Below are positions 32,987-41,131 of a stretch of DNA of 64,000 nt, piece after piece; position 1 is the stretch's first letter; every line of letters starts with the position of its first letter. The notes under the pieces are model-generated. The model was not told the origin of the DNA, did not search any database, and worked only from the letters and a program-made list of their open reading frames with translations. The translations under genes and the position numbers were made by a program. The DNA comes from CAVORB01 sp963698495 (GTDB lineage: Bacteria > Pseudomonadota > Gammaproteobacteria > Chromatiales > Chromatiaceae): assembly GCA_963698495.1 (NCBI GenBank), contig CAVORB010000021.1, forward strand, positions 1 through 64,000. The letters are read 5' to 3'.

Positions 32987-33624
32987 GCGAGGGCGTCGAG
33001 CTCCCGGAGGTCGCGGTCGCGGCGTTGGAGCAGGCGATCAACCGCTATCTCGCGCTGGACCCGGAAGGCGCCGCTCGTCTCGCCGCGCTGCACGGACGCG
33101 TCATCCTGATCGAGACCGAGGGCTTCGGCACGCGGCTGTACCTGATTCCCGGCCCCACGGGCATCCAGTTCTTCGGCGACTACGACGGCGAGCCCGACTG
33201 CACCCTGCGCGGCACGCCGCTCGCGCTCGCGCGCATGGGCGTGGTGACGAACAAGGAGGAGCCACTCTTCTCCGGGGACGTCCAGGTGGAGGGCGACACC
33301 CATCTCGCCCAGGCCTTCGGCGAACTGGTCTCCGGAATTCAGGTCGACTGGGAGGAGCAGCTCTCGCGGCTGGTTGGCGATAACGTGGCCCATCAGGTCG
33401 GCTCGGGCGTGCGCGCCGCGGGCCGTTGGGGCAGGCAGTCGGCGGATAATCTCTCCCTCGACCTCAAGGAATATCTGCAGGAGGAGGCCCGACTGCTCCC
33501 CTCCCGTTACGAGATCGAGGAGTTCCTCGATCAGGCCGATACCCTGCGTGACGACGTGGAACGCCTGGCCGCACGCGTCGAACGACTGAGCCGCCGGAGC
33601 GGAGAGACCGGCGGCGAGAAATGA
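32983..33624 (+). CDS. ubiJ: ubiquinone biosynthesis accessory factor UbiJ (SCP2 domain)
   Basis: The GTG start at 32983 overlaps the ubiE stop. The 213-residue protein begins 'ELPEVAVAALEQAINRYLALDPEGAARLAALHGRVILIE' and carries an SCP2 lipid-binding domain ('IQFFGDYDGEPDCTLRGTPLALARM', 'LFSGDVQVEGDTHLAQAFGELVSGIQVDWEEQL'). It ends in a coiled-coil tail. UbiJ is part of the soluble Ubi complex in E. coli. Its position between ubiE and ubiB is conserved. Confidence 0.92.
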   Translation: MSEGVELPEVAVAALEQAINRYLALDPEGAARLAALHGRVILIETEGFGTRLYLIPGPTGIQFFGDYDGEPDCTLRGTPLALARMGVVTNKEEPLFSGDVQVEGDTHLAQAFGELVSGIQVDWEEQLSRLVGDNVAHQVGSGVRAAGRWGRQSADNLSLDLKEYLQEEARLLPSRYEIEEFLDQADTLRDDVERLAARVERLSRRSGETGGEK

Positions 33625-35267
33625 TCCGACCCTCCCAGGCCTGGCGTCTGGTCCACATCAACCTGGTACTGCTGCGCCACGGGCTGGACGAGGTGATTCT
33701 CGCCACCCACCTGTTCCGCCCCCTGCGCTTCCTGCTCTATCTCTCGCCCTGGTACTGGTTCCGGGGGGATCTGCCAGCTTATCCCGTGCGCATTCGTCTC
33801 GCCCTGGAGGACCTGGGTCCGATCTTCGTCAAGTTCGGACAGATACTCTCCACCCGCCGCGACCTGCTGCCGGAGGACCTCGCCAACGAGCTGGCAAAGC
33901 TGCAGGACCGGGTTCCGCCCTTCCCGGGAACCCAGGCGCGCGCGATCATCGAAAAGGCCTGGTCGAGGCCCATCGAGGCGGTGCTCGACGAGTTCGACGC
34001 GACCCCGCTCGCCTCCGCCTCCATCGCCCAGGTCCACACCGCCCGCCTCAAGGACGGACGCGAGGTGGTGGTCAAGGTCCTGCGGCCGGGAATCGAGAAG
34101 ACCATTCGGCGCGACGTCGGCCTTCTCTATATCGTCGCCAATCTGGCCGAGCGCTACTGGAAGGACGGGCGGCGGCTGCGGCCGGTGGAGGTGGTCCAGG
34201 AGTACGAAAAGACCATCTTCGACGAGCTCGACCTGCAACGGGAGGCGGCGAACGCCTCGCAGCTCAGGCGCAACTTCCTCGGCAGCGAGGTGCTCTACCA
34301 CCCCGAGGTGCACTGGGACCTGACGCGTCCCAACGTGATGGTGATGGAGCGCATCTACGGCATCCCCGTGAGCGATATCGAAACGCTCAAGGCCAAGGGG
34401 CTGTCCATGCGCCTGCTGGGTGAGCGCGGGGTGGAGATCTTCTTCACCCAGGTGTTCCGCGACAATTTCTTCCACGCCGACATGCACCCGGGCAACATCT
34501 TCGTCGAGCCCAGCGGGCGCTACATCGCGGTGGACTTCGGCATCGTCGGCAGCCTGAACAAGGAGGATCAGCGTTACCTGGCGGAGAACCTGCTCGCCTT
34601 CTTCAACCGCGACTACCGGCGGGTCGCGGAGCTCCACGTGGAATCGGGCTGGGTGCCGGCGGGCACCCGGGTGGACGAGTTCGAGTCCGCGATCCGAACC
34701 GTGTGCGAGCCCATCTTCGAGAAGCCGCTGGCGGAGATCTCCTTCGGGCACTTCCTGCTGCGCCTGTTCCAGACGGCGCGCCGCTTCAACATGGAGGTCC
34801 AGCCCCAGCTGGTGCTGCTGCAGAAGACCCTGCTCAACATCGAGGGCATGGGCCGTCAGCTCTACCCCGAGCTGGATCTCTGGACCACCGCCAAGCCCTT
34901 CATGGAGCGCTGGATGAAGGAGCAGGTCGGGCCCAGGGCCTTCCTGCAGCGCGCGCTGAAGAATCTGGCGCCGGCCTCCGAGCAGCTTCCGGAGCTACCC
35001 CTGCTGGCGTACCGGGTGCTCGACGGCCTGGAGCGCCAGCACCTGGCCATCAAGTGGAGGTCCGACGACCTCGAGCGGCTGCGCGAGGAGATGCGAGGCT
35101 ACCAGACCCGGGTCCTGGCCATGATCGGGGGCGGCGTGCTGATCCTCAGCGGCACTGGGCTGCTGCTGTTCGGGCCCGGCCCGCTGCTCACGGCTCAGGT
35201 GGCGAAGGTTCTGGCGGTTGGCTTCGTTGTCGCCGGTGGCATGTTGTTCGCCGCGCGCTGGAGATAG
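33621..35267 (+). CDS. ubiB: UbiB, atypical kinase/ATPase for ubiquinone biosynthesis
   Basis: This 548-residue member of the UbiB/ABC1/ADCK family has the KxGQ motif 'IFVKFGQILSTRRDLLP', the Ala-rich loop 'ATPLASASIAQVHTARL' replacing a Gly-rich P-loop, the Lys-bearing 'EVVVKVLRPGIE', the catalytic loop 'FHADMHPGNIFV' and 'VDFGIVGSL' (DFG-like). Two C-terminal transmembrane helices (~500-545) anchor it. Its ATG overlaps the ubiJ stop. It is the last gene of the ubiEJB operon. Confidence 0.96.
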   Translation: MIRPSQAWRLVHINLVLLRHGLDEVILATHLFRPLRFLLYLSPWYWFRGDLPAYPVRIRLALEDLGPIFVKFGQILSTRRDLLPEDLANELAKLQDRVPPFPGTQARAIIEKAWSRPIEAVLDEFDATPLASASIAQVHTARLKDGREVVVKVLRPGIEKTIRRDVGLLYIVANLAERYWKDGRRLRPVEVVQEYEKTIFDELDLQREAANASQLRRNFLGSEVLYHPEVHWDLTRPNVMVMERIYGIPVSDIETLKAKGLSMRLLGERGVEIFFTQVFRDNFFHADMHPGNIFVEPSGRYIAVDFGIVGSLNKEDQRYLAENLLAFFNRDYRRVAELHVESGWVPAGTRVDEFESAIRTVCEPIFEKPLAEISFGHFLLRLFQTARRFNMEVQPQLVLLQKTLLNIEGMGRQLYPELDLWTTAKPFMERWMKEQVGPRAFLQRALKNLAPASEQLPELPLLAYRVLDGLERQHLAIKWRSDDLERLREEMRGYQTRVLAMIGGGVLILSGTGLLLFGPGPLLTAQVAKVLAVGFVVAGGMLFAARWR

Positions 35268-35279
35268 CGCCGTCGGGAC

Positions 35280-36728
35280 TTGAGGATCTTGGCCCGTTCT
35301 CCCTTGCTCTATGTGCCGCTTATGGCGGCGCTGCTCGCCGGCTTCTGGCTCCACGCGCTGCAGGTCCCATTCTGGCAGGACGATTTCCATTTGCTCCTCG
35401 TCGCGCGAGAGGCCCGCGAGGCGGGGGAGAGCTGGCTTTCGGCGTTCTGGCCGAGCGAAAAGAGCATCTTCTGGCGCCCGCTCAGCGAGGGGCTCTACTG
35501 GCGGCTCGTCGAGGGCGTGCTCGACGCCAGCCCGGTAGCCGCACACGCGCTGAACCTCACTTTTCTCGTTGCCGCCGTTCTCGCTGTCGCCTGGCTGGCG
35601 GCCGATTACGCCAAGCTGCTGCAACCATCGCTGGACTGGCACCAGGCCTACGTCGTCGCCGGACTCCTGTATGGGATCCACGCCGCCCATTTCCTCCCTG
35701 CGGTCTGGGCTACCGCCGTTCACACCTCCATGGTCGTCCTCTTCTCGGCCCTGGCCCTTCGCTACTGGATCGCGGCCCTGAGGGAGGGGGCGCCGGGCCT
35801 GAGCCTGTCCCTTTTGTCGATTCCCTTGTTCCTGCTGCTCGCCCTGTTCAGCAAGGAAAGCGGTATTCTGGTCCTTCCGCTGGGCGCTCTTCTCACCGCC
35901 CTGGCGTGGAAACAAGCCCGCCCGACCGCAGTGTCCTGGGGTCTCGCCGTCCTATCGGTCCTCCTTGCTTTGACCTGGCTGCGGCTGCGTCAGGAGATGA
36001 TCGAGGCCCCCTCGGGCGCCTACGAGATGGGTTTCGGCGCCAATACCTTGCGCAACCTGGCGAGCATGGGGGCCTTTCTGCTCAACGTCCCGCGCGAGTC
36101 CCTGCGCTTCATGCTGGAACAGCACTCGGCCCTCGCGGCCCTGTGGGCGCTTGCGTGCGCCGCGCTCCAAGCCGTCGCGTTCTGGATCCTCCTGGCGCCG
36201 GCAAGATCCAGGCTAGGCTTCAAGGAGGCTATCTGGGCAACGGCCTTCTTTCTGACCGCGTGCGCGCCACACCTGTTCTTTTCGTGGAATTCCTATGCCT
36301 ACTACATCACCCTGGGGCTGATCATCTGGCCTTTGCTGGCCGTACTGGCTCGTCCGTCTGCCGGCCGGATTCGGCTGGCCCTGGCCGCGGCACTGCTTTC
36401 GTCGGTGCTGTCCGTGGCCGGAAACTACGCGCTCGACTACCCGGCGTTGCTGGCGCGGGCGGAATGGGCCAACCGGCAGCTCGCACTCATACGCACACGG
36501 TACTCCGCCGTCGCCGAGTACGCGCGCGCCGGGGGCATCGACGTGGTCATCGAGAACCGGCACAAATTCCTCGGCATCGGAGTGGACGGGCTGGCCTTCA
36601 CCCTCGACTTGCCCCCGGATCGGTTTCAGGAAACGGCTCCGGGGGAGCCGGGCGGTGGATCCGCGGTCAGGTTGATCGTTCCGGATAACGGCGACGCGCA
36701 CTTCACGGTGAATATCCATAGTGAATAG
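35280..36728 (+). CDS. polytopic membrane protein, GT-C glycosyltransferase-like
   Basis: This 482-residue protein starts at TTG 35280, with a possible later ATG at 35322. It has about 10-11 hydrophobic segments. The first periplasmic loop contains an Asp pair in 'VPFWQDDFHLLLVAREA', the position used by GT-C enzymes that take polyprenyl-phosphate sugars, and a long C-terminal soluble tail follows. No specific family was identified. It begins 13 bp after ubiB but belongs functionally with the downstream flavoprotein and flippase-like genes (overlap of eight bases with the next start). It marks the beginning of the surface-glycan region. Confidence 0.7.
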   Translation: MRILARSPLLYVPLMAALLAGFWLHALQVPFWQDDFHLLLVAREAREAGESWLSAFWPSEKSIFWRPLSEGLYWRLVEGVLDASPVAAHALNLTFLVAAVLAVAWLAADYAKLLQPSLDWHQAYVVAGLLYGIHAAHFLPAVWATAVHTSMVVLFSALALRYWIAALREGAPGLSLSLLSIPLFLLLALFSKESGILVLPLGALLTALAWKQARPTAVSWGLAVLSVLLALTWLRLRQEMIEAPSGAYEMGFGANTLRNLASMGAFLLNVPRESLRFMLEQHSALAALWALACAALQAVAFWILLAPARSRLGFKEAIWATAFFLTACAPHLFFSWNSYAYYITLGLIIWPLLAVLARPSAGRIRLALAAALLSSVLSVAGNYALDYPALLARAEWANRQLALIRTRYSAVAEYARAGGIDVVIENRHKFLGIGVDGLAFTLDLPPDRFQETAPGEPGGGSAVRLIVPDNGDAHFTVNIHSE

Positions 36729-37993
36729 CGATCACACCTCCGGCGAGCGCATCGCCATCATTGGCGCCGGCATCTCGGGACTCACTCTGGGCTGGCTTTT
36801 GTCCAAGCTCGGAAAACGGGTCACGATCTTCGAGGCCGCCAATTGCATCGGCGGCCTCTCGCGGACCTTCGAATGGCACGGCGTTCCTTGTGACATCGCA
36901 CCCCATCGTTTGTATACGCACGACCAGCGAGCCCTGGACGCACTGCAAAGCCTGGTGCCCTTGCGTCGATTCCGCCGCCACAGCCGGATTCTGATGCATG
37001 GCAGGCAGATCCGGGATCCCATTAATCCGCTCGAGCTGCTCCTTCGCTTCCCCCCTCGGGTCGGTTTTACCCTGGTACGCGGATTCCTGAACCGGCCGGA
37101 ACTCGAGGAGGATTCTTTTGAATCGCTGGCGTTGAATCGTTACGGCCAGGGGCTCTACGACTTCTTCTTCGAGCCCTACACGCGCAAGATGTTCGGCGTC
37201 TCCCCGCGCGAGATCTCGGTAATCTGGGGACGCGAGAAGCTGCGCTCCTCCGGGCTTTTCGATGCGATCCGGCGCGGCTCGAAAACCTTCTTCCGGTCGT
37301 TCTGGTATCCGAGAGAAGGCGGCTACGGCGCGATCGGGGACGCAATGCGCAAGCATATACGGGGCGACGTGCTGCTCGAGGCGCCGGTGACCGGTCTCCA
37401 GATTGCGGGAGACCGCATCGAATCCGTGCGCTATCGGCGGGGAGATCAAGAGCTTAGTTTCGAGTGCGACCGTCTGTTCTCCACCATCCCTGCAACGCGG
37501 TTGGCCTCCTTCCTCGGCGAGAAGCTCGATCTTCGTTACCGCAACATCCAGCTTGTGTACCTGAACGTATCCAAGCCAAACGTTATGCCGTACCACTGGG
37601 TTTATTTTGGCGACGGCGACGTGGTGATCAACCGGATGGCCGAGTTCAAGCATTTTCACCCCGATTGGCCTGAAACCCCAAACTCCGTGCTGTGTGCGGA
37701 GGTGACCGTTGAAACGCCGCGACCGGAAGAGGACGTCCTGTCGGCTCTCCGACGCTACGACCTGCTCGACGCAGACGGACGTCCTGGATACCATGGTGCT
37801 GCCCGAGCGATACGGTTATCCGGTATACGATCGCGGCTTCGAACGGGTCAAGGAGCAGGCGGAACTGTTGTTCTCACGCTATGCCAACCTTCAGTGCGTC
37901 GGGCGTAATGCCGAGTTCCGCCATATCGAGGTCGACGAAGATCTCCTGTCCGCGATTGACTGCGTGAAGCAGTTATACGGCACGGCCTTTTAG
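36721..37993 (+). pseudogene. FAD-dependent amine-oxidase/UDP-galactopyranose-mutase-like protein, frameshifted
   Basis: The first frame (36721 to about 37785) encodes a flavoprotein with the dinucleotide-binding motif 'IAIIGAGISGLTLGWLLSKLGKRVTIFEA', then 'GGLSRTFEWHG' and 'APHRLYTHD', and the UGM/amine-oxidase pattern 'FEPYTRKMFG'. Near 37775-37795 the coding potential jumps frame: the continuation 'VLPERYGYPVYDRGFERVKEQAELLF', ending 'DCVKQLYGTAF', is in the frame that stops at 37993. A one-base indel, real or from sequencing, explains this. Such enzymes in glycan clusters rearrange or oxidise sugar nucleotides or lipids. It is flanked by the GT-C-like gene and the flippase-like gene. Confidence 0.8.
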
Positions 37994-38005
37994 GAGATCG
38001 CCGGA

Positions 38006-38995
38006 TTGAACCGCCTCGTCAGCCTGCTCGCAGCGGTTCTCATCACGGCCGCAGCGCTGATCTTCGCGCTATGGGACGCCGATTTCACCGTCCTCTGGCA
38101 GACGCTGCTGTCGGGGCGGCCCTGGGTGCTGCTGCCGTTCCTGGCTGTGCTGGGGGTTTTCTTTCTTTCCAACGCCATCCGATGGACGCGGTTGCTCAAC
38201 CCCTTTGGCTGCTTCAGCGCGCGGCAGGTACTGCCGTCGATGATGATCGGATTCGCGGCCAACAATCTGCTGCCTCTCCGCATCGGCGAGCTTATCCGGG
38301 CCTATCTGTTCGCGCGGGAGTTTCGGATCGCGAGAAGCGGCGTGTTGATGACCCTCGTGCTGGAACGCGTTCTCGATTTGGTCGCCATCCTGGCCATCTA
38401 CGCGCTCGGGCTACAACTCCTACCGGATGCACCCGCCGCGATGCGCGCCGGACTTTGGCTCGCCACGTTGGGAATCGGGACGATCGCGGCAGCCGTGCTC
38501 GCATTCTCGATCATGCCGCAACGCATCAATCGTCTCTGGCTGTTGGTCTCGGCGAGAACGTCCCAGGCTGTGCAGGCGAGGGGAAGCACCTATCTCGAAC
38601 AGTTCGCCAAGGCCCTGGCGCCGCTGCTCGTGCCGACCACGCTGTTGGCGCTGGTCGCTGAGTCGATCCTGCGGTGGCTGTTGGCCGCCGTGCTGGCCTG
38701 GCTCTGCGTGTATGCCTTCAGCGAGGCGATAGCCCCCGGGCTCGCCATGGTCGTCATCGGGGTCACCGCCCTGGCCGTGTCCCTGCCGAGCGTGCCCGGC
38801 TTCGTCGGCCCGATTCAGGCCGCCTTCGTTTTCGCATTGACCCCGTTCGGCATCTCCACGGAAACGGCCTTGGCAGCGAGCATTCTGTTTCTGCTCGGCC
38901 ACTGGGTTCCGGTCACGCTCGCCGGGACGATGATGCTGGCGGCGCAACACCAGTCATTCAGGAGGCTGGGGCGGGAAATCAGCGTCTCTGACTGA
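38006..38995 (+). CDS. lysylphosphatidylglycerol-synthase TM-region (flippase-like, UPF0104) protein
   Basis: This 329-residue protein has about eight transmembrane helices and the LPG_synthase_TM pattern 'NAIRWTRLLNPFG', 'MMIGFAANNLLPLRIGELIRAYL' and 'TLVLERVLDLVAILAIYALG'. The C-terminal motif 'SLPSVPGFVGPIQAAFVFAL' is also typical. A good AGGAG lies nine bases before the TTG start at 38006. Stand-alone members occur in polysaccharide and lipid-modification clusters and are thought to move or present lipid-linked intermediates. It converges with the epimerase gene across the structured repeat B. Confidence 0.85.
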   Translation: MNRLVSLLAAVLITAAALIFALWDADFTVLWQTLLSGRPWVLLPFLAVLGVFFLSNAIRWTRLLNPFGCFSARQVLPSMMIGFAANNLLPLRIGELIRAYLFAREFRIARSGVLMTLVLERVLDLVAILAIYALGLQLLPDAPAAMRAGLWLATLGIGTIAAAVLAFSIMPQRINRLWLLVSARTSQAVQARGSTYLEQFAKALAPLLVPTTLLALVAESILRWLLAAVLAWLCVYAFSEAIAPGLAMVVIGVTALAVSLPSVPGFVGPIQAAFVFALTPFGISTETALAASILFLLGHWVPVTLAGTMMLAAQHQSFRRLGREISVSD

Positions 38996-39027
38996 CCCGC
39001 ATCGCGGCTCGTGCTCGCCCCAACAAG

Positions 39028-39150
39028 GCGCTCATGATTGGCCTCCCTCGCCAACATCGGCGCGCCATTGAATACCTTCAATCTCCATCGCTTACGATAG
39101 CAAACGACATCACATCCGGGTGCCGCGGCGAGCGCTGAATCGGTCAGCGT
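39028..39150. repeat. structured intergenic repeat, copy B
   Basis: This is a diverged copy of the element at 13132-13275, again between convergent genes. Stem-loop 1 (39028-39063) has changed arms but keeps pairing (GCGCTCATG../..CATCGGCGC). Stem-loop 2 is ATTGAA/TTCAAT at 39067-39082. The shared core 'atcgcttacg' is at 39087-39096 and 'cacatcc..gtgccgcgg' follows. The last stem-loop (39132-39150, CGCTGA/TCAGCG) overlaps the stop codon of the epimerase gene. Copy A's third hairpin is not preserved. Confidence 0.7.
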
Positions 39151-40196
39151 TTCTCCCCGGCGCCTTGCAGATATTCCCGCACCATGCCCCGGATCGCCTC
39201 ACCTAAGTGGTGCCGCGGCTCGAAACCCAGGTCCCGGCGAATCTTGCCGGAGTTGTACCAGGCATCGCCGGTAAGCTTGCTCAGGCCCGAGCACGTCAGG
39301 GGCACGGCGCGAGCCGTCATCCGCTCCACCGCACTTCCCGCGCGGGCGGCAGTCGTCAACAACCACAGAGGTATAGTCCAGCGAGGCGCGGGACGGCCGA
39401 GTGCGAGCCGGATCTGCTCATAGAGCCAACGGGTGGAGTAGTCGCCACCGTCGCTCAGCAGGTAGACCTGCCCAGCCGCCTGCGGCAGCGAAGCCGCCAG
39501 CAGCGCCGCCCGAACCACGTCGTCGACGTGGATTGCCGAGCGCCGGTTCTCGATGCGCGGCCAGGGCGGGAAGCGGCGGCGTGCCACGGCGTCGATCATG
39601 CGCATGATATTTCCCTGCCCGGCAAGCCCGTAGACCATGGGCAGACGCAGCACCGCGGCGTGCAGATCGTGCTCGACACCCGCCTGTAGCACCATTCGCT
39701 CCGCCTCGAGCTTGGCGCGGCCGTACAGGGTGTCCGGCGCCGGCGGCGTCGACTCGTCAGCCGGCTCGCCGCCTGCTCCGGCGGCATCTCCCATGGCCTT
39801 GACGCTGCTCAGGTAGACCAGGCGCCGTACCCCGGCCGCGACGGCCTCCTCGACCAGGTTGCGGGTGCCTTCGGCGGTCACGGGCCAGTGAGCGGGGGCC
39901 TCGTAGATATCGGGCTCTCCCGGCGCCGGTGAGTAGCTCGCAAGGTGGAAGATGACCTCAATGTCGTTTAGCTCGCCAAGGAGGGTGCGCGCATCCGTGA
40001 GGTCGGCGCTGCGGCAGTCGACCCGCTGCCCGGGCCACAAGCTCGGCGCCCGCTTTGGGTCGCGGGTGAGGATCGAAACCCTGGCGCCCTGGTCCAGCAG
40101 CGCCACGACCAAGTGACGCCCGACCTTGCCGGTCGCGCCGGTGACCAGCACCGGGATGCCGGCGAGCGGAAGACTGTCCGGCTGTTGGCGCGTCAT
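39144..40196 (-). CDS. NAD-dependent epimerase/dehydratase family protein (extended SDR)
   Basis: The start at 40196 gives 350 residues. The Rossmann motif is 'IPVLVTGATGKVGRHLVVALL' (TGxxGxxG), followed by 'EVIFHLASYSPAPGE'. The catalytic region has Ser in 'LVYLSSVKAMGD' and the YxxxK motif 'DTLYGRAKLEAERM'. It then has 'LRLPMVYGLAGQGN' and 'SAIHVDDVVRAALLA'. Members epimerise or reduce nucleotide sugars or related lipids. Its ATG overlaps the stop of the glycosyltransferase gene (ATGA), so it is coupled to it and works in the same pathway. Confidence 0.9.
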   Translation of the reverse strand: MTRQQPDSLPLAGIPVLVTGATGKVGRHLVVALLDQGARVSILTRDPKRAPSLWPGQRVDCRSADLTDARTLLGELNDIEVIFHLASYSPAPGEPDIYEAPAHWPVTAEGTRNLVEEAVAAGVRRLVYLSSVKAMGDAAGAGGEPADESTPPAPDTLYGRAKLEAERMVLQAGVEHDLHAAVLRLPMVYGLAGQGNIMRMIDAVARRRFPPWPRIENRRSAIHVDDVVRAALLAASLPQAAGQVYLLSDGGDYSTRWLYEQIRLALGRPAPRWTIPLWLLTTAARAGSAVERMTARAVPLTCSGLSKLTGDAWYNSGKIRRDLGFEPRHHLGEAIRGMVREYLQGAGEKR

Positions 40197-41122
40197 CTGC
40201 CCGTCCCGACGCCGACGAGTCGGCGCGCCCCGTTCACCACCAGGAGCAGCGCGAAATGCGCCCAGATGCCGGCCAGCACGAGCAGGCTGAAGGGCAACAC
40301 GTGGTCGTGAAACTGGAACTTGCGGAAGAAGCGGGCCATCCCGCGATGCTTGTGCCACTCCACCGCGAGCGGGCGGCCGGTGCTGCACGTCCCCTTGTGG
40401 TGGACCACCTCGGCGTCCGGCACCAGATAGATGGCCCAGCCGGCGCGCCGGAAACGGACGAACCAGTCGAGATCCTCGCAGTGCAGGAAGTAGCCCTCGT
40501 CGAGCGGACCGACCTCGTCCAGGGCGCGGCGGCGGACCAGCATGAAAGAGCCCGAGATGGCATCCACCGGAGTCGGGGAGGCGGGCAGCGGCTCGCCCGT
40601 GCGGTTCAGGCGCTTGCCCGCGGTCAGCTTCGGCCAGATACGCTCCAGGTGGAGAAAGCGCACCAGGCCGACCCATGGGTCCGGAATGTTGCGCCGGCTG
40701 GCGACCTGCTCGCTGCCGTCGGGATTGCGGATCACGCAACCAGCCATGCCGGCGTCTGGGGTCGCGTCCATGAAGGCGAGCAGGCGGGGCAGGGTGTCGA
40801 CGCCGACGATACAGTCCGGATTGAGAAACAGCAGGTAAGGCGCACTGGTCCTTTCTAGGGCGAGGTTGTTGCCGCGGGCGAAGCCGAGATTCGCGCGGTT
40901 TTCCAGAATGACCAGGCGCGGGTCCTCGCCGTGGCGCTCGCGCAGCAGGCGCAGGCTGTCGTCGGTGGAGCCGTTGTCGCTGACAAAGACCTCCAGGGCG
41001 AGCGGCGAGGCCAGGACGGCGCCGATGCACTCCGCAAGCAAGTCGCCGGCGTTGAAGTTGACGGTGACGACGCTGAGCGCAGGCTGGCGGTCACGAGTGC
41101 CACGGACGGGTCTTGCGCTCAA
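40193..41122 (-). CDS. family 2 glycosyltransferase (rhamnosyltransferase-like)
   Basis: This 309-residue GT-A enzyme begins 'LSVVTVNFNAGDLLAECIGAVLASPLALEVFVSDNGSTDDSL'. It shows the donor-binding 'DNGSTD', 'NLGFARGNNLAL', the DXD-like 'LFLNPDCIV', and 'HCEDLDWFVRFRRAGW' (the ED acceptor motif). A C-terminal hydrophobic helix may associate it with the membrane. It is closely linked to the epimerase (overlap) and the next glycosyltransferase (9-bp gap) in a three-gene minus-strand operon. Confidence 0.92.
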   Translation of the reverse strand: MSARPVRGTRDRQPALSVVTVNFNAGDLLAECIGAVLASPLALEVFVSDNGSTDDSLRLLRERHGEDPRLVILENRANLGFARGNNLALERTSAPYLLFLNPDCIVGVDTLPRLLAFMDATPDAGMAGCVIRNPDGSEQVASRRNIPDPWVGLVRFLHLERIWPKLTAGKRLNRTGEPLPASPTPVDAISGSFMLVRRRALDEVGPLDEGYFLHCEDLDWFVRFRRAGWAIYLVPDAEVVHHKGTCSTGRPLAVEWHKHRGMARFFRKFQFHDHVLPFSLLVLAGIWAHFALLLVVNGARRLVGVGTGR

Positions 41123-41131
41123 AGGGTCACC

